A DNA stretch of 46,286 nt, from positions 94,355 through 140,640 of the forward strand of contig CAJUCE010000010.1 of NCBI GenBank assembly GCA_910584865.1. Direction: 5' to 3'. The stretch's first letter is position 1. Each line of letters starts with the position of its first letter. The DNA is from an uncultured Acetatifactor sp. (GTDB lineage Bacteria > Bacillota > Clostridia > Lachnospirales > Lachnospiraceae). The position numbers and the translations under genes were made by a program. Under the pieces are notes generated by a model. It ran no database searches, was not told where the DNA came from, and saw only the letters and a program-made list of their open reading frames with translations. This document shows, one piece after another, positions 16,430 through 24,804 of the stretch.

Positions 16430-16990
16430 ATGAGATATCACAATATAACGTCTGATGATATGCTGAATGGCGATGGATTGCGGGTGGTACTCTGGGTGGC
16501 CGGCTGCAATCACTGCTGCAAAGGCTGCCATAATCCGGTTACATGGGATCCGGACGGAGGATTGCTTTTTGACAACAGGGCGAAGCAGGAAATTTTCGCG
16601 GAGCTGGATAAGAGCTATATCTCGGGGATCACCTTTTCCGGCGGAGATCCCCTGCACGCTGCGAACCGGTTGGACGTAAGAGGACTGATGGCGGAGATCA
16701 GGGAGAAATATCAGGGAAAGACCATCTGGCTGTATACAGGAGACAGCTGGGAGAATATCTATCATTATCCGATTATGAAATATATCGATGTGCTGGTGGA
16801 CGGAGAATTCCACGAGGCGGAAAAAGATGCAAAGCTACTGTGGAAGGGAAGCGCCAACCAGCGGGTGATTGATGTGCAAAGGACGCTTGTACAAAAAGAT
16901 CCGTCGGTTCCCGTGCTGCATTGTGGGAATTATGAGCAGGAATATACGCTGACAGCGAAACCCGGCAATCTACGCGGGTGCTGCGACTGA
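16430..16990 (+). CDS. nrdG: Anaerobic ribonucleotide reductase activating protein, radical SAM (186 aa)
   Basis: It uses S-adenosylmethionine and a 4Fe-4S cluster to make the glycyl radical on NrdD. The cluster motif CxxxCxxC is C26, C30 and C33 in GCNHCCKGCHNP, and FSGGDPL is the SAM-binding glycine motif. GGAGG lies before ATG 16430, 25 bases after the nrdD stop. Length is normal for the family. The 228 bases after it, up to dut, hold no gene I can support. Confidence 0.95.
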   Translation: MRYHNITSDDMLNGDGLRVVLWVAGCNHCCKGCHNPVTWDPDGGLLFDNRAKQEIFAELDKSYISGITFSGGDPLHAANRLDVRGLMAEIREKYQGKTIWLYTGDSWENIYHYPIMKYIDVLVDGEFHEAEKDAKLLWKGSANQRVIDVQRTLVQKDPSVPVLHCGNYEQEYTLTAKPGNLRGCCD

Positions 16991-17218
16991 AGCCTGTGCC
17001 CGGTATCCTGCCGGAATGGGTGTATCCATTTTGCGGGAGGCCGGGATGCGGGGATTGCTTGCGGACGCAGGGGACGGACCGCCAGGCGCGGGGCAGAGTA
17101 CATTATAGATGGACATGCCGTAGAGGGTTACAGACATGCCGGCAGGTGCCGGAGCAGAGTACAGGCTGGGGACAGAGAATCAAAGTCTCTGCAGCCGGAG
17201 GACGAGGGAGCGGCATAC

Positions 17219-17734
17219 ATGAAAAGGGTGGCACAGTTTTATAAGGTAAGTTTTGGCAATTATGCGGAGGCGGTGAAAGCGGATTTCCTCCAATATTCCG
17301 ACGCGGATATACGCGGGATCTATGAAGATATCCGGATTCCTGTCCGGGCTACCCGGGGCAGTGCGGGGTATGATTTTTTTGCGCCTTTTTCTTTTACTCT
17401 GGCGCCGGGGGAGAGTATCAAGATCCCTACGGGAATCCGTGTAAGGATAGACGAAGAATGGGTGCTGAAGCTCTATCCCAGAAGCGGGCTTGGCTTCAAA
17501 TATCGCCTCCAGATGAACAATACCGTGGGGATCATTGACAGTGATTATTTTAATTCCGATAACGAGGGGCATATTTTTATCAAGCTGACCAATGATACCA
17601 ATGAGGGCAGGACTCTGGAGATTGCCCGGGGGACGGGCTTCGCCCAGGGGATTTTTATCGAGTACGGAATCACTGTAGATGACGATGCCGCAGGCGTGCG
17701 CAACGGCGGGCTGGGCAGTACGACGAAGTGCTGA
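17219..17734 (+). CDS. dut: dUTP diphosphatase (171 aa)
   Basis: It hydrolyses dUTP to dUMP, keeping uracil out of DNA and supplying the dTMP pathway. The trimeric dUTPase motifs are present in order: SAGYDFFAP (motif 1), PRSGLG (motif 2), GIIDSDYFNSDNEG (motif 3, with an insertion compared with the usual DYRGE), a fourth around GTGFAQGIF, and the Gly-rich GLGSTTK at the C-terminus (motif 5). The N-terminus carries about 35 extra residues before the fold. It follows nrdDG, a natural functional partner, and may share its transcript. Confidence 0.9.
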   Translation: MKRVAQFYKVSFGNYAEAVKADFLQYSDADIRGIYEDIRIPVRATRGSAGYDFFAPFSFTLAPGESIKIPTGIRVRIDEEWVLKLYPRSGLGFKYRLQMNNTVGIIDSDYFNSDNEGHIFIKLTNDTNEGRTLEIARGTGFAQGIFIEYGITVDDDAAGVRNGGLGSTTKC

Positions 17735-17886
17735 CGGCGGCTATTCTTATCTTTTTCCAGTGAAGATTCTTTATTGTTGGGTATTATAGGCAAACAAACA
17801 GGTTTCAATTTCAGAAACATACTCAGCAAAACATTACAAAAGAAATTATCCAAGTTTGCTCAATTTGCTTGCAGAGAGAAAATTCG

Positions 17887-17915
17887 GCATAAAAACTCCC
17901 CTTTTGGCTATGATA
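17887..17915 (+). promoter_or_regulatory. Possible forespore (sigma-G-like) promoter for spoVAF
   Basis: GCATA (17887-17891), a 17-base spacer and TATGATA (17909-17915) resemble the sigma-G/F pattern with one mismatch in the -10. A small hairpin CCGTAAA/TTTACGG (17917-17933) follows at once. Confidence 0.4.
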
Positions 17916-17964
17916 ACCGTAAAGGCTTTACGGAAATTATGGAGAAGAAGGAGCAGTTCAGTTT

Positions 17965-19392
17965 ATGGAAGAGAATAAGCGGATAAATGGCGATTTGCGG
18001 CAGAATATGGCATATTTAAACGAAATTTTGGATGTGGAGAAGAATTTCGACATCATCTACAGGGTAGTCCATATAGGCGGAAAAGAAGCTTGCATGTATT
18101 TGATCGACGGCTTCTGCAAGGATGATTTGGATCAGAAGCTGCTGCAGTATTTTATGGATCTGACACCGGACAAGATGCCGGAGGATATGCACGGACTGTC
18201 GAAACAATTTACGCCGTATGTGGAAGTGGACATAGAGGACAGGGCGGATATGCTGGTGCAATCCCTTCTGTCGGGAATGTTTGTGTTGCTGGTGGACGGG
18301 TATGAGAAGGCGCTCCTCATTGACTCCAGGACATACCCGTCCAGAGGGGTGGAAGAACCTGAGAAGGACAAGACACTGCGGGGTTCCAAGGATGGCTTTG
18401 TGGAGACACTGGTTTCAAACACTGCGTTGATACGCCGCAGGATCCGCAGTGCGGATCTTCACATGGAGATGCAAAACGCCGGGAAAAGTTCTCGCACGGA
18501 TATCGCACTCTGTTATATGAAGGGACGTGTGGATGATAAGTTCCTGTCAGAGATACGTGAGAAGATCCGGAATATTAATGTGGATGCCCTGACGATGAAT
18601 CAGGAGTCCCTGGCAGAATGCCTTTACCAGCGGAAATGGTACAATCCTTTTCCGAAGTTCAAGTACACGGAGCGGCCGGATGCCGCAGCTGCCCAGGTGC
18701 TGGAGGGCAATATCGTGATATTGGTGGACAATTCACCCTCTGCCATGATTTTGCCTACCACGATTTTCGACGTGGTGGAGGAGGCGGACGATTATTATTT
18801 TCCGCCGGTAACGGGCACCTATCTGCGTGTTACCCGTTTCCTGATTTCCCTGCTGACATATCTGGTGACGCCTACGTTTCTGCTGCTGATGAACAATCCT
18901 CAGTGGATTCCGGAGAGTTTTTCTTTCATTATGCTGAAGGAGGAGCCCAATCTGCCTCTGATCTGGCAGTTCCTGGTGCTGGAGCTGGCCATAGACGGGC
19001 TGAAGCTGGCTGCCATCAATACGCCGAATATGCTAAGCACGCCTTTGAGCGTGATGGCCGCGCTGGTATTGGGGGAGTTTTCGGTGAACAGCGGGTGGTT
19101 CTCTTCAGAGGTTATGTTATATATGGCATTTGTTGCCATTGCCAATTATACACAAGCTAATTATGAGCTGGGATATGCGCTGAAGTTTCTGCGCATGATT
19201 ACACTGCTGCTGGCGCAATGGTTTTCGCTGTGGGGGTATATAGGCGGGCTCCTTTTATCTGTGCTGGCTGTGGGATGTAACAGGACGGTGTCCCATCAAA
19301 GCTATCTATATCCTCTGATTCCTTTTGACTGGAAAAATCTGAAAAACAGGCTGATCCGAAGACGGCTTCCCGGTGCTTTGGAGAAGAGATGA
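17965..19392 (+). CDS. spoVAF: SpoVAF/GerA-family spore membrane protein (475 aa)
   Basis: GerA-A-type proteins sit in the inner spore membrane and take part in germinant sensing; the SpoVAF branch works with the SpoVA dipicolinate channel. A soluble N-terminal domain (about 1-255) is followed by five or so membrane segments from residue 280 to 450. Family marks are VDNSPSAMILPTT, then the GTYLR stretch, and AAINTPNML. The C-terminal YLYPLIPFDWKNL matches SpoVAF rather than GerAA as I recall it. AGGAG lies upstream of the start. It stands alone, without GerB or GerC neighbours, which also fits an orphan SpoVAF. Confidence 0.78.
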   Translation: MEENKRINGDLRQNMAYLNEILDVEKNFDIIYRVVHIGGKEACMYLIDGFCKDDLDQKLLQYFMDLTPDKMPEDMHGLSKQFTPYVEVDIEDRADMLVQSLLSGMFVLLVDGYEKALLIDSRTYPSRGVEEPEKDKTLRGSKDGFVETLVSNTALIRRRIRSADLHMEMQNAGKSSRTDIALCYMKGRVDDKFLSEIREKIRNINVDALTMNQESLAECLYQRKWYNPFPKFKYTERPDAAAAQVLEGNIVILVDNSPSAMILPTTIFDVVEEADDYYFPPVTGTYLRVTRFLISLLTYLVTPTFLLLMNNPQWIPESFSFIMLKEEPNLPLIWQFLVLELAIDGLKLAAINTPNMLSTPLSVMAALVLGEFSVNSGWFSSEVMLYMAFVAIANYTQANYELGYALKFLRMITLLLAQWFSLWGYIGGLLLSVLAVGCNRTVSHQSYLYPLIPFDWKNLKNRLIRRRLPGALEKR

Positions 19393-19699
19393 TATTTTCA
19401 GCTGGTTTTCCGCCGGAGAGATGTATTTGACAGAATCTGCAATTTATGATACATTTCAAACAGACAACGGTCGAAAAGCTGTGTGGCCTGAGGGGCGGAT
19501 CGTCTGAGAACGAACTGCCCGAAGGAGACACTGGCGGGAGTATACGGAACAGGGAAATGATAAGGCACAAGCAGACCGGAGGATACAGGCAAAGCCATGC
19601 ATAATCAGGAATAGTAAGGCGCAGGGCTGTCGGAGAGTGATACAGACCGGGCCACACGGAAGCGAAAAATTGTAAGGTTCCAAAGAAAGGAATAAAAGT
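19393..19699 (+). other. 307-base non-coding stretch before the DegV gene
   Basis: It holds a promoter (TTGACA 19427-19432, 17-base spacer, TACATT 19450-19455) and then about 240 bases in which I see no gene, terminator or known riboswitch. The long leader is unexplained. Confidence 0.55.
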
Positions 19700-20572
19700 A
19701 TGTTTAAAATCATAACGGACAGTACGGCGGATTTGCCGGCGGAATATTTGAAGGCGCATGATCTGGGCTGCCTGCCCATCAGCTATATTCTGGACGGAGT
19801 CACCTACGGAGGGGAAAGGGAGCTGGATTGGAAAGAATTTTATAAAATGATGCGGGAGGAGGGGAAGATGCCTACCACATCCCAGATCAATCCGGCGGAG
19901 GCCAAAGCGTATTTTGAAAAATGCGCGGAAAAGGAGAAAGAAATATTATATCTGGCTTTTTCTTCCGGATTGAGCGGAACCTGCGGAAATATTCGCCTGG
20001 CGGCGGAAGAGGTCATGGAGGAGCATAAGGATGTGAGGATTCATGTAGTGGACAGTCTGGGAGCGTCTATGGGGGAAGGACTGTTCGTACATAAGGCGGT
20101 GAAGCTGCGGGAAGCAGGAAAGACCATGGAGGAGACCGCGGAGTGGCTGGAGAAACATGCGCTGAATGTAGTGCATGTATTTACGGTAGATGATCTATAC
20201 CATCTCTACAGGGGCGGAAGAGTCAGCAAGACAGCTGCGGTTCTGGGAACCCTTGTGTCTATTAAGCCAAAGCTTCATGTGGACGATGAGGGGCATTTGA
20301 TTCTGATCGGGAAGGTGAGAGGCCGGAAGAAGTCCCTGAGCGCTCTGGTAGACTATATGGAAGAAAAAATGGGAGTCTGGAAGGAAGAGAATCAGGAGGA
20401 TTATGTGTTTATCAGCCACGGCGATGCATTGGAGGATGCGGAACATGTAAGGGATCTTATTAAAGAGAGATTTGGTTTTCAAAATTTTATGATCAATCAT
20501 ATCGGTCCTACAATCGGCGCTCATTCCGGTCCGGGAACCATAGCGCTGTTCTTTATGGGGGAATCCAGATAA
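19700..20572 (+). CDS. DegV-family fatty-acid-binding protein (290 aa)
   Basis: DegV proteins bind single fatty acids and, as FakB, present them to the kinase FakA for phospholipid synthesis. Family marks are ITDSTADLP at the N-terminus, PTTSQINP, FSSGLSGTCGN (the carboxylate-binding serine loop), DSLGASMGEG and DDLYHLYRGGRVSK, and the C-terminal HIGPTIGAHSGPG. Length is normal. AAAGGAAT precedes ATG 19700. No fakA is present in the window, so the FakB role is inferred from the family. Confidence 0.92.
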   Translation: MFKIITDSTADLPAEYLKAHDLGCLPISYILDGVTYGGERELDWKEFYKMMREEGKMPTTSQINPAEAKAYFEKCAEKEKEILYLAFSSGLSGTCGNIRLAAEEVMEEHKDVRIHVVDSLGASMGEGLFVHKAVKLREAGKTMEETAEWLEKHALNVVHVFTVDDLYHLYRGGRVSKTAAVLGTLVSIKPKLHVDDEGHLILIGKVRGRKKSLSALVDYMEEKMGVWKEENQEDYVFISHGDALEDAEHVRDLIKERFGFQNFMINHIGPTIGAHSGPGTIALFFMGESR

Positions 20573-20602
20573 TTCTGTCAGGAATTTACTTCCTTAGGAA
20601 TT

Positions 20603-20654
20603 GTCGGAAAATAACTGATGCAATTGGCTTAAGAAAAGCCAGACATTTTCCGAC
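20603..20654. promoter_or_regulatory. Bipartite hairpin directly before the LytTR regulator gene
   Basis: A perfect 10-bp pair, GTCGGAAAAT (20603-20612) and ATTTTCCGAC (20645-20654), encloses a second 6-bp stem, TGGCTT/AAGCCA (20625-20641). It ends 3 bases before the GAGG ribosome binding site (20658-20661). There is no T run, so a regulatory RNA hairpin or protein site is more likely than a terminator. Confidence 0.55.
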
Positions 20655-20669
20655 TATGAGGTTTTGACA

Positions 20670-21365
20670 ATGTATCGTTTTGCAATATGTGATGATGATC
20701 CTGTAGACAGAGCTTATTTGAGCCGGCTGATAGAGGAGTGGAACAAATCGGCCGGGTTGCTGCTGAAGGTAGAGTATTATGTTTCCGGAGAGGCATTTTG
20801 GTTTTCCTATGAGGAAGATAATTCTGTGGATGTGTTGTTCCTTGATATTGAGATGGGGGAGATGAGCGGGGTGGAGCTTGCAAATAGGCTGAGAGAGGCA
20901 GGCGCCGGGCTTCAGATCGTATTTGTTACGGGATATATGGAATATATCGCGGAAGGGTATGATGTGGAGGCGCTTCATTATCTGATTAAGCCCATTACAA
21001 GTCAAAAACTGAATGCGGTTCTGGACCGGGCGGCACAGCGGCTTAAGACCCGTGAACATGCACTGGTTCTGGCGCTTTCGGAAGGAATCGTCCGGCTGCC
21101 ATTATATGAAATCCGTTATCTGGATGTATTGAAAAACTATGTGACTATCCACGGAAAAGAGAACTACAGCGTAAAGCGGACGCTGAATGATTTGGAAGCG
21201 GAATTGGATGAGGGTTTTTTCAGAATTCACCGTTCCTATATTGTCAATCTGCGGTTTGTCAGGAAGACTGCCAGAACGGAAGTAGTTCTGAAGGACGGTA
21301 CGGTATTGCCGCTTTCCAGAAAGCTGTATGAGGGATTGAATCAAGCCCTGATACGGTATTTTTGA
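20670..21365 (+). CDS. LytTR-type response regulator (231 aa)
   Basis: Residues 1-120 are a receiver domain: acidic pocket CDDDPVD, phosphate acceptor D59 in LFLDIEMG, Thr in VFVTGY and Lys in LIKPI. Residues 135-228 are a LytTR DNA-binding domain (YEIRYLDVLKNYVTIHG, FRIHRSYIVNL). This layout is shared with AgrA and ComE, which often control peptide-signalled or cell-surface genes. ATG 20670 has GAGG 8 bases upstream. The kinase partner follows at 21445. Confidence 0.9.
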   Translation: MYRFAICDDDPVDRAYLSRLIEEWNKSAGLLLKVEYYVSGEAFWFSYEEDNSVDVLFLDIEMGEMSGVELANRLREAGAGLQIVFVTGYMEYIAEGYDVEALHYLIKPITSQKLNAVLDRAAQRLKTREHALVLALSEGIVRLPLYEIRYLDVLKNYVTIHGKENYSVKRTLNDLEAELDEGFFRIHRSYIVNLRFVRKTARTEVVLKDGTVLPLSRKLYEGLNQALIRYF

Positions 21366-21444
21366 CAGAACCGTTTCGGATGAGAGAATATCTTGATCGC
21401 CGGGCAGGGAAAGGACGGGGCGCCGGCAGGAACAGGAGGGGCAG

Positions 21445-22104
21445 ATGCATTTGCTGGAGAAATGGATCGATAAGCGGATCGCTGCATACCAGAGCGATCT
21501 GCTAGCCACGCACTATGCGGAGGTGGAAAATATGTACCGTCAGATCCGGGGATGGCGGCACGACTACCGGAACCATATCCAGGTGCTGGACAGCTATGCC
21601 GAAATGGGGGACTTAAAGGCCCTGCGCTCCTATCTGAAGGAGCTGAGCATCGATTTAAACACGGTGGATATGGTACTGAAAACCGGAAATAAGATGACAG
21701 ACGTTATTCTGAACAGTAAGATTTCACTGGCAAAATCCAGGAATATTACAGTCAGAGCGGATGCCCATGTACCGGTGTCGCTGACTACATCGGAGATCGA
21801 TCTGTGTATTATCATGGGCAATCTGTTTGACAATGCCATAGAAGCCTGCATGCAGCTGCCGGAGGAAGAACGTCTCATCCGGATCTATATGGATATGAAA
21901 AATACCCAGCTCTACATGTCTTTTACAAATACCACTGCTTCTAAAAAACAGGAAAAGCAGGCAGGAAAGTTCCATACGACAAAAGGTTACGGCCATGGTT
22001 ACGGACTGGTCAGGGTGGATACCGTCGTAGAAAGAAATCAAGGCTATCTCAACCGAAACAGCGAGGACGGCGCTTTCACCACGGAAATCCTTCTGCCTCA
22101 GTGA
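21445..22104 (+). CDS. Soluble GHKL histidine kinase (219 aa)
   Basis: Partner of the LytTR regulator just upstream. H39 in WRHDYRNHIQ is the likely phosphorylated histidine of the AgrC/CitA-like class. The ATP-binding part shows the N-box GNLFDNAIEAC and a G-box around GYGHGYGLVRV. Unlike AgrC it has no membrane segment: the protein starts with only about 30 helical residues before the H-box, and there is no membrane gene beside it. Either it senses a cytoplasmic signal or it works with an unlinked partner. GGAGGGG lies before ATG 21445. Confidence 0.88.
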   Translation: MHLLEKWIDKRIAAYQSDLLATHYAEVENMYRQIRGWRHDYRNHIQVLDSYAEMGDLKALRSYLKELSIDLNTVDMVLKTGNKMTDVILNSKISLAKSRNITVRADAHVPVSLTTSEIDLCIIMGNLFDNAIEACMQLPEEERLIRIYMDMKNTQLYMSFTNTTASKKQEKQAGKFHTTKGYGHGYGLVRVDTVVERNQGYLNRNSEDGAFTTEILLPQ

Positions 22105-22198
22105 GGTTCTTTTTCCAAATTTCTGATTCTTCTGCACAGTTTTCTCAAGGATTCATATTATAAAGTAAAATAACCCTCAATATAGAAAAGGAAGCAAG

Positions 22199-22369
22199 AT
22201 GCACGAACATTTTAAGGATAATGATTGTGATAAATTCCCCATCGCCATGGCTTATGTGCCCTGGCAGGAATTTGACGGGATGTATGATGATCTGGAGAAA
22301 GCTTATTGTGCGGGAACCATATTTCCTGAGTTAGATAAACCTTTCACGGGAAGGAGATGTGTATCATGA
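22199..22369 (+). CDS. cotJA: Spore coat-associated protein CotJA (56 aa)
   Basis: A short protein with the CotJA core AMAYVPWQEF, a DLEKAYCAGTIFP stretch and LDKPFTG. In Bacillus, CotJA and CotJC are incorporated together in the inner coat. AAAAGGAAG precedes ATG 22199. The stop overlaps the cotJB start by 4 bases (ATGA). Upstream, TCATATT at 22153-22159 matches the sigma-E -35 element, but no -10 sits at the right distance, so a mother-cell promoter is only a possibility. Confidence 0.92.
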   Translation: MHEHFKDNDCDKFPIAMAYVPWQEFDGMYDDLEKAYCAGTIFPELDKPFTGRRCVS

Positions 22370-22620
22370 GAGAGCGGGAACAATTATTAAGAGATATTGG
22401 GATGGCAGATTTTGTGCTGATAGAGCTGGCTCTTTACCTGGATACCCATCCCCATGACCGCAGGGCACAGGAATATTTCAACCATTACAACCGGATTAAG
22501 AATCAGATGGAAAAGGAGTTTTCTCAGAAATATTTCCCGCTGAATTTAAGGCTGACAGACTGCGGCAAGGAGTGGAGATGGGGAGAGGCCCCTCTGCCCT
22601 GGGAAGGAGAGTGTGCGTAA
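22366..22620 (+). CDS. cotJB: Spore coat protein CotJB (84 aa)
   Basis: A small helical protein with the CotJB pattern: IGMADFVLIELALYLDTHPHD, AQEYFNHYN and a C-terminal W-rich tail (EWRWGEAPLPWEGEC). It is the middle gene of cotJABC, starting inside the cotJA stop and ending directly at the cotJC start (22621). The ATG at 22366 is chosen for this overlap; the in-frame ATG at 22357 lies within cotJA. Confidence 0.92.
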   Translation: MREREQLLRDIGMADFVLIELALYLDTHPHDRRAQEYFNHYNRIKNQMEKEFSQKYFPLNLRLTDCGKEWRWGEAPLPWEGECA

Positions 22621-23238
22621 ATGTGGAGTTATGAGAAGAGACTGGAATTCCCTGTAAATATCAAGGAACCCAACGCCATGCTGGCACAGGCGATAATCTC
22701 CCAGTACGGCGGCCCGGACGGCGAGATGGGCGCCAGCATACGCTATCTGTCCCAGCGTTATTCCATGCCTTACCGGGAGGTGGCAGGGCTTTTGACGGAT
22801 ATCGGCACCGAGGAGCTGGCCCATCTGGAGATCGTGGCTGCCATAGTACACCAGCTGACCAGGAATCTGTCTATGGAGGAAATTGAAAAGTGCGGTTTTG
22901 CGAATTATTATGTTGATCATACCGTAGGAGTATGGCCCCAGGCAGCATCTGGATTCCCCTTCACGGCCGCGCAGTTCCAGGTGACCGGGGATCCCATTAC
23001 GGATCTGATGGAGGATATGGCAGCAGAGCAGAAGGCCAGAACCACCTATGACAATATTTTGCGTCTGGTGAAGGAGCCGGATGTGTGTGAGCCCATCAAG
23101 TTCCTGCGTATGCGCGAGATAGTGCACTTCCAGCGGTTCGGCGAAGCGCTGCGCATCACTCAGGATAAGCTGGACAGCCGGAACTTCTACGCCTTCAACC
23201 CTGCATTTGACAGATGCGAGGACTGCGGCTGCGACTGA
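22621..23238 (+). CDS. cotJC: Spore coat protein CotJC, manganese-catalase family (205 aa)
   Basis: A four-helix-bundle protein related to dimanganese catalases, which split hydrogen peroxide. Metal-binding carboxylate and histidine positions are visible in TEELAHLEIV and in the later EQKAR and MREIVHFQRFGEAL. Further marks are MGASIRYLSQRYSMPY and the Cys-rich end RCEDCGCD. As the last cotJ gene it is translated immediately after cotJB. It may protect the developing spore from peroxide; this is known for the family, not shown here. Confidence 0.94.
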   Translation: MWSYEKRLEFPVNIKEPNAMLAQAIISQYGGPDGEMGASIRYLSQRYSMPYREVAGLLTDIGTEELAHLEIVAAIVHQLTRNLSMEEIEKCGFANYYVDHTVGVWPQAASGFPFTAAQFQVTGDPITDLMEDMAAEQKARTTYDNILRLVKEPDVCEPIKFLRMREIVHFQRFGEALRITQDKLDSRNFYAFNPAFDRCEDCGCD

Positions 23239-23254
23239 CAATCGAACTGGTGTT

Positions 23255-23324
23255 ACAGGAAGCCGTTCCTGCTTCCTGTTCTGCCGGCGGGGATCCTGCT
23301 TGAAAAGCAGGGGCCTCCGCCGGC
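23255..23324 (+). terminator. Two hairpins after cotJC
   Basis: ACAGGAAG/CTTCCTGT (23255-23279) is followed by a longer structure: GCCGGCGG (23283-23290) with CCGCCGGC (23317-23324), enclosing CCTGCTT/AAGCAGG with a 3-base loop. No T run follows, so the structure marks the operon end but may not be an intrinsic terminator. Confidence 0.5.
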
Positions 23325-23648
23325 AAGATCTGTATATCCGTCATTGGACCTCTCCCGCGCACAGAGTGAACACTTTGTCATAGTCCTGCAGATTTTTTAA
23401 ATGGTGAGCAGGGGCAGAGACAGACAGTTCAGTAACACTGTCCGTTACCAATGATATTTTAAACGCGCGGGGCGGCAAACTGCTTTGGAGACTATTATAC
23501 AAGGGGGCTGGACTTAAAACAGTGCGAGCTGATCATGTTTTGTTTTCTGGCGGCACAGGGCGGCTGTGAACCGTAGCTTACCGTCCGTCCTTAAGCTGTG
23601 CGGACCCTTGCCATTGCGGACCCTTGATGCAAAGAAGAAGGCCGGCTA
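23325..23648. other. 324-base stretch without a recognised gene before the ptb promoter
   Basis: I see no gene here. TGCGGACCCTTG occurs twice, at 23599-23610 and 23615-23626; its meaning is unknown. Confidence 0.5.
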
Positions 23649-23677
23649 TTGCATTTTGCAGACAGGCATGCTATACT
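23649..23677 (+). promoter_or_regulatory. ptb-buk promoter
   Basis: TTGCAT (23649-23654), 17 bases, TATACT (23672-23677), 83 bases before the ptb start. Confidence 0.7.
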
Positions 23678-23759
23678 TTCTTCATGGAAAGTTTTTACAA
23701 TATTTATAAAAAAGGGAAAATACAGCGCCCGGAGGGGCAGAAAGGAAGTAAGTACGAAA

Positions 23760-24680
23760 ATGAAACAGGGTTTTGATGACATTATGGCAAAAGTGAAGCA
23801 ATGCGGGAAGAAGACGGTGTCTGTATCCGTGGCACAGGATTCCGCAGTGTTGGAGGCTGTGAAAGAAGCCAAAGCCAGAGGGATTGCCGATGCGATTCTG
23901 GTAGGCGATGAAGCCAAAATCAGGGAGGTTGCAGATTCTATCGATATGGATTTGAGCGGCTATGAGATCATCCATGAGCCGGATATGATTGCGGCATCTT
24001 TAAAGGCTGTAAAGCTGGCTCATGAAGGAAAAGCCGATATGTATATGAAGGGACTGATCGATACCAAAGATTTCCTGAAGAGCGTATTGGACAAGGAAGT
24101 GGGGCTGCGCACCGGTAAGCCTCTTTCCCATGTAGGCGTATTTGAAATCGAAGGCATCGACAGACTGCTGTTCCTGACGGATGTGGCATTTATGACCTAT
24201 CCTACACTTGAGGACAAGGTTCATATCATTCAAAATACAGTTCCCGTCTGCAAAGCCTGCGGCGTTGATGTGCCGAAGATCGCGCCCCTGGCGGCTGTAG
24301 AAGTAGTCAATCCCAAGATGCCGGTTACGGTGGAAGCGGCAGAACTGACAAAAATGTGCGAGGAAGGGCAGATTACCGACTGCATTATTGACGGTCCTCT
24401 TTCCCTGGATCTGGCCATTGATCCGGAAGCCGCAAAGCATAAGGGAGCTACCGGCAGGAAGATCTGCGGCGATGCGGATGTATTGCTTTTCCCGGATATT
24501 CACGCAGGCAATCTGGTTTACAAGGCAATTGTACATATGGTAAAGATGCGCAATGGCGGTATCCTCACCGGAACGAAGGTTCCCGTTATCCTCACCAGCC
24601 GTTCCGACAGCTTTGAGACGAAGGTGAATTCCATCGCCCTGGCTGCTGTAGTATCCGAGGAACTCAAGAAAAATGCATAA
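23760..24680 (+). CDS. ptb: Phosphate butyryltransferase (306 aa)
   Basis: It converts butyryl-CoA and phosphate to butyryl-phosphate and CoA, the step before butyrate kinase. Family marks are ADAILVGDEAKI, the MYMKGLIDTKDFLKSVL stretch and LLFLTDVAFMTYPTLEDKV. IDGPLSLDLAIDPEAAKHKG and DVLLFPDIHAGN are strongly conserved in Ptb. ATG 23760 is chosen because homology starts there; the frame is open for 37 more codons upstream. AAAGGA is somewhat far (about 13 bases). buk follows 124 bases on. Confidence 0.94.
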   Translation: MKQGFDDIMAKVKQCGKKTVSVSVAQDSAVLEAVKEAKARGIADAILVGDEAKIREVADSIDMDLSGYEIIHEPDMIAASLKAVKLAHEGKADMYMKGLIDTKDFLKSVLDKEVGLRTGKPLSHVGVFEIEGIDRLLFLTDVAFMTYPTLEDKVHIIQNTVPVCKACGVDVPKIAPLAAVEVVNPKMPVTVEAAELTKMCEEGQITDCIIDGPLSLDLAIDPEAAKHKGATGRKICGDADVLLFPDIHAGNLVYKAIVHMVKMRNGGILTGTKVPVILTSRSDSFETKVNSIALAAVVSEELKKNA

Positions 24681-24716
24681 GACGGTCTAATTTTCATAAA
24701 GGACAATTGAAAAACA

Positions 24717-24795
24717 GGAACTGGAAAGCAGCAGCAACCCATAGCCTATGTGGGAAAAGGGCAGGATATGGGTGACTGCAGAACTGGAATAGGAG
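24717..24795 (+). promoter_or_regulatory. Stem-loop in the ptb-buk gap sharing its tail with the uxaB leader element
   Basis: GAACTGGAA occurs at 24718 and again at 24781. Between them GCAG/CTGC and ACCCATA/TATGGGT pair with a small internal loop. The tail GAACTGGAATAGGAG (24781-24795), which contains the buk ribosome binding site, is identical to the tail of the repeated unit before uxaB (29699-29713). Confidence 0.55.
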
Positions 24796-24804
24796 AATAT
24801 AAAA

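Noticed and set aside
16978..17244. Reading frame between nrdG and dut
   Set aside because: It overlaps both genes, is rich in Arg/Gly/Cys without a recognisable fold, and has no clear ribosome binding site.
22153..22184. Sigma-E promoter for cotJA
   Set aside because: TCATATT matches the -35 well, but the only -10-like bases (CAATATA) lie 18 bases away, too far; mentioned only in the cotJA entry.
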